A DNA stretch of 6,478 nucleotides from Rhodobacter sp. (lineage in GTDB: Bacteria; Pseudomonadota; Alphaproteobacteria; Rhodobacterales; Rhodobacteraceae), in NCBI GenBank assembly GCA_027482795.1, contig JAIXVS010000238.1, positions 1 through 6,478 on the forward strand, in the 5' to 3' direction. Shown here one piece after another: positions 4,503-6,478 of this stretch. Made by a program: the position numbers and the translations under genes. Below the pieces are notes generated by a model. It was given only the letters and a program-made list of their open reading frames with translations. It was not told where the DNA came from and ran no database searches. The number at the start of each line of letters is the position of its first letter. Positions within the stretch are counted from its first letter, which is position 1.

Positions 4503-5897
4503 TCACAGCGCCATGACCCGCGCCGCGAAATCATCGCCGCGTTTCTCGAAATTCGGATATTGGTCAAAGCTCGCCGCCGCAGGGGCCAGCAGCACCACAT
4601 CGCCCGCGGTCGCCTCGGCGCTCGCACGGGCAACAGCCCGCTCCATCGTCTCGCATATTTCATAGGGTGTATCGCCCAGTTGCAGGGCAAATTCCCGCGC
4701 TGAATGGCCGATCAGATAGGCCTTCACAACCGCGCCCAAATGGGGGCCAAGGGCGGCGATTCCGCCCTCTTTACCCATGCCGCCCGCGATCCAGCGGATA
4801 CGATCAAAGGCTTGCAACGCTTTGGCGGCGCTATCCACATTCGTGGCCTTGCTGTCGTTCACAAACCGCACGCCGCCCATTTCGCGCACCAATTGGCTGC
4901 GGTGCGGCAAGCCTGCAAAGGAATGCAGCGCGGCCTCAATCTCGCGCGGGGCCAGCCCCAGCGCGCGGCTCGCCGCATAGGCGGCGCAGGCGTTTTGGTG
5001 GTTATGCGCGCCCGGAAGGCCCTTGATGGCGCGCAAATCAATCGATGCCACTTGTTTGCCGCGCCGCCATTCGGCCAAAAACCCTTTGCGCGCAAAAACG
5101 CTCCACGCAAACCCGTCCAGCTTTTGCCCAGACGAGATGCGGATCACGCGGTCATCTTGCGCGCCAGTGGCCAGTTGATTGGCCAAAAACACGCCCTCGC
5201 CCTCGTCCACGCCAATCACCGCGCGGTCAGGCCCGCCTTCGGCCAGCAGCCGCCGCTTGGCCGCAAAATACCCGCCCATGCCGCCGTGCCTGTCCAAATG
5301 GTCAGGCGATAGGTTCGTAAACACCGCCACATCAGGCGTCAGCGCGCGGGCAAGTTCGGCTTGATAGCTGGACAGTTCCAGCACAATCACCTCGCCATCT
5401 TGCGGCGGATCAATGGCCAAAACACCCGTTCCGATATTGCCCGCCATCTGCGCAGGGCGGCCCGCCTGGGTTAAAATATGATGGATCAGCGCCGTGGTGG
5501 TCGATTTGCCATTGCTGCCCGTCACACACACCACGCGCGGGGGGGTGTCAAACTCGTCCCACTCTGCCCCGCCAAAACTGGCAAAGAACAGCCCGATGTC
5601 ATTGTCTACAGGAATGCCAACTGCCATCGCAGCGGCGATGATCTTATTGGGCGCGGGGTATAAATGCGGAATGCCGGGCGATACGATCAGCGCCGCCATC
5701 CCGTCCAGCGCGGCGGCCTTGCCCAAATCCGTGCAGACAATCCCCTCGGCTTCGGCCTTGGTGCGCGCCTCAACGCTGTCATCCCAAGCGCGCACGTCTG
5801 CCCCGCCTGCCGCCAGCGCGCGCGCCGTGGCTAGGCCAGACCGCCCCAACCCCAGCACCCCAACAACCGCCCCCTCATATCCCCGAACAGGTATCAT
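4503..5897 (-). CDS. murD: UDP-N-acetylmuramoylalanine--D-glutamate ligase (MurD)
   Basis: A 464-residue cytoplasmic Mur ligase that adds D-glutamate to UDP-MurNAc-L-alanine using ATP, the second amino-acid addition in peptidoglycan precursor synthesis. All three domains are intact. The N-terminal Rossmann domain has GLGRSG (16-21) and VSPGIP (72-77). The central ATPase domain has the P-loop TGSNGKST (126-133, Lys131), GNIGTG (153-158), ELSSYQ (174-179), TNLSPDHLDRHGG (194-206) and AAK (212-214), the likely carbamylated lysine. HNHQNACAAYAA (298-309) and LPHRSQLV (330-337) follow. The C-terminal domain has NDSKATNVDSAAKAL (347-361), AGGMGKEG (371-378) and LLAPAAASFDQYPNFEKRGD (436-455). The length is normal. 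AAGGGGG at 5903-5909 lies 5 nt before the ATG at 5897. No murF, mraY, ftsW or murG neighbour is seen; downstream is a convergent tRNA and upstream a secreted-protein gene. Confidence 0.97.
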   Translation of the reverse strand: MIPVRGYEGAVVGVLGLGRSGLATARALAAGGADVRAWDDSVEARTKAEAEGIVCTDLGKAAALDGMAALIVSPGIPHLYPAPNKIIAAAMAVGIPVDNDIGLFFASFGGAEWDEFDTPPRVVCVTGSNGKSTTTALIHHILTQAGRPAQMAGNIGTGVLAIDPPQDGEVIVLELSSYQAELARALTPDVAVFTNLSPDHLDRHGGMGGYFAAKRRLLAEGGPDRAVIGVDEGEGVFLANQLATGAQDDRVIRISSGQKLDGFAWSVFARKGFLAEWRRGKQVASIDLRAIKGLPGAHNHQNACAAYAASRALGLAPREIEAALHSFAGLPHRSQLVREMGGVRFVNDSKATNVDSAAKALQAFDRIRWIAGGMGKEGGIAALGPHLGAVVKAYLIGHSAREFALQLGDTPYEICETMERAVARASAEATAGDVVLLAPAAASFDQYPNFEKRGDDFAARVMAL

Positions 5898-5944
5898 CCG
5901 CGCCCCCTTGTTTGGCCTACGGATACCCCAACCCGCGCCGAAGG

Positions 5945-5976
5945 AAAAGGCGCGCTTGGCCCAAACCCAGCGCGCC
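5945..5976 (-). terminator. Intrinsic terminator of the Met-rich protein gene
   Basis: On the minus strand, GGCGCGCT (5969-5976), a 12-nt loop, AGCGCGCC (5949-5956), then TTTT (5945-5948). The 8-bp GC stem plus T-run is a standard rho-independent terminator. It leaves about 47 nt for a separate murD promoter, of which no clear example is seen. Confidence 0.65.
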
Positions 5977-6006
5977 CCCAGTCTATCAGCTTGCCCTTGG
6001 CCTAGA

Positions 6007-6285
6007 TCACATTTTGGCCATCATGGCGTCCATCGCCATCATATCGGGCTTGCCCTCGCAGCCCATCATCACATGCTCGCCCGCCATTTTCATCGCGGCC
6101 TCATCCATCGCCATGGCCGCATCGGGGCTGGCCTTGTGCATCATGTCGATAGTTTTCATCATGCCTTCATTGTCCATCGCCGCAAACTCGGCGCAGGTCA
6201 GTTTGGACACATCCATCATATCATCGGCAAAGGCAGGGGCGGCCATCAGGGCCAGTGCGGCAAAAACAAAAGGGGTGGTTTTCAT
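6007..6285 (-). CDS. Methionine-rich secreted protein, HdeA-like
   Basis: A 92-residue precursor with a clear Sec signal peptide, MKTTPFVFAALALMAAPAFA, probably cleaved before D21, giving a mature periplasmic protein of 72 residues. The remainder has a layout like the HdeA/HdeB acid-stress chaperone family: LTCAEFAAMD near the N-terminus (Cys31), a helical middle, and MMGCEGKPDMM (Cys76). The two cysteines are 45 residues apart and could form the single disulfide of that family. The match is by pattern only and the protein is shorter than enterobacterial HdeA. Methionine is extraordinarily common: 21 of 92 residues and 19 of 72 in the mature form, with six MM pairs. GGAG at 6294-6297 lies 8 nt before the ATG at 6285. 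It is upstream of murD on the same strand but followed by its own terminator. Acid chaperone, metal-binding or oxidant-scavenging roles are all conceivable. Confidence 0.82.
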   Translation of the reverse strand: MKTTPFVFAALALMAAPAFADDMMDVSKLTCAEFAAMDNEGMMKTIDMMHKASPDAAMAMDEAAMKMAGEHVMMGCEGKPDMMAMDAMMAKM

Positions 6286-6346
6286 TCGGGTCTCTCCGTT
6301 GGTTTAGCGCACCATCGCGCCACCCAGCCGTAACAGGCCCCGCGAT

Positions 6347-6385
6347 CACATGTGCATCACCCTTTCGTGCCCACACAGCTATGTG
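6347..6385. promoter_or_regulatory. Small palindromes upstream of the Met-rich protein gene
   Basis: CACATGTG (6347-6354) is a perfect 8-bp palindrome. CACACAGCTATGTG (6372-6385) is a 14-bp palindrome with one mismatched pair. Another short palindrome, CACGTG, lies slightly further upstream of the gene. They lie in the 193-nt gene-free stretch at the right edge, where a promoter for the gene at 6285 should be. No convincing -35/-10 pair was found; operator function is a guess. Confidence 0.25.
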
Positions 6386-6438
6386 ACCCACCGTGCAAAA
6401 CACGTGATCTGCGCCGCTTAAAGGTAGTCAGCCAATCC

Positions 6439-6478
6439 TGCCTGCTTCCTTGCTCTAAAAATATCCTCGGGGGTGAGC
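6439..6478 (+). repeat. Intergenic repeat, copy C (cut by window end)
   Basis: TGCCTGCTTCCTTGCTC, then TAAAAATATCCT, then CGGGGGTGAGC to the last base. It shares the exact 12-mer TGCCTGCTTCCT and CGGGGGTGA with copy A (minus strand), and the AAAAATA block with copy B. By analogy a GC hairpin is expected just past the window. Confidence 0.6.

Noticed and set aside
4704..5312. 202-residue frame antisense to murD
   Set aside because: It lies wholly opposite intact MurD motifs and is rich in Ala, Arg, His and Gln, typical of antisense frames in GC-rich genes.
5494..6333. 279-residue plus-strand frame opposite the murD 5' end and the Met-rich gene
   Set aside because: It is antisense to two better-supported genes. 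Its His- and Ala-rich tail is the reverse complement of the Met codons (CAT runs).
6346..6386. CRP/FNR site upstream of the Met-rich gene
   Set aside because: The TCACA (6346) and TGTGA (6382) half-sites are in the wrong relative orientation and spacing for TGTGA-N6-TCACA, and no TTGAT-N4-ATCAA is present.
6221..6403. 60-residue minus-strand frame upstream of the Met-rich gene
   Set aside because: It overlaps the signal-peptide region in another frame and has no recognisable composition or ribosome binding site.

Overview
The window looks like a chromosomal segment of an alphaproteobacterium, most likely of the Rhodobacterales (Roseobacter/Rhodobacter relatives). The DNA is GC-rich. It carries a gapR/DUF2312 gene, a family largely confined to Alphaproteobacteria. 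The -35-like boxes read CTTGAAC or CTTGCG, the alphaproteobacterial style. The intergenic 'TTCCTAACTC-AAAAATACC-GGGGG' elements resemble repeats I associate with this order, from memory and without a search. Nothing indicates a prophage, plasmid, transposon or CRISPR array.

Layout, left to right. A LysR-type regulator gene (86-964, +) has a perfect palindrome of LysR-box form (ATC-N9-GAT) just upstream. It converges, with a 4-nt gap, on a two-helix small membrane protein gene (969-1184, -). That gene is divergent from gapR (1310-1564, +), and the two share a symmetrical promoter region. After gapR comes a dense hairpin region (1563-1715): overlapping terminator-like stems and two head-to-head copies of an intergenic repeat. 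It separates gapR from a convergent gene (1722-2594, -) for a protein resembling a sulfotransferase with a lost P-loop lysine. This gene is divergent from a large two-domain permease gene of the ferric-iron ABC importer type (2684-4357, +). The 89-nt gap between them holds overlapping -10 boxes and nested palindromes.

A complete tRNA-Thr(UGU) gene follows (4407-4482, +) and converges on murD (4503-5897, -), the peptidoglycan precursor ligase. Upstream of murD on the same strand is a very methionine-rich secreted protein gene of HdeA-like character (6007-6285, -), separated from murD by an intrinsic terminator. The right edge (6286-6478) has no gene. It holds small palindromes and a third repeat copy that runs into the window end.

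The genes do not form one pathway. They are mostly single-gene units in alternating orientations: cell-wall synthesis (murD), nucleoid organisation (gapR), iron uptake (a permease without its partners here), translation (tRNA-Thr) and lineage-restricted small proteins. I see no convincing undescribed multigene system. The most interesting items are the permease/sulfotransferase-like divergent operator region, the Met-rich secreted protein, the degenerate sulfotransferase-like protein and the head-to-head repeat with alternative hairpins.
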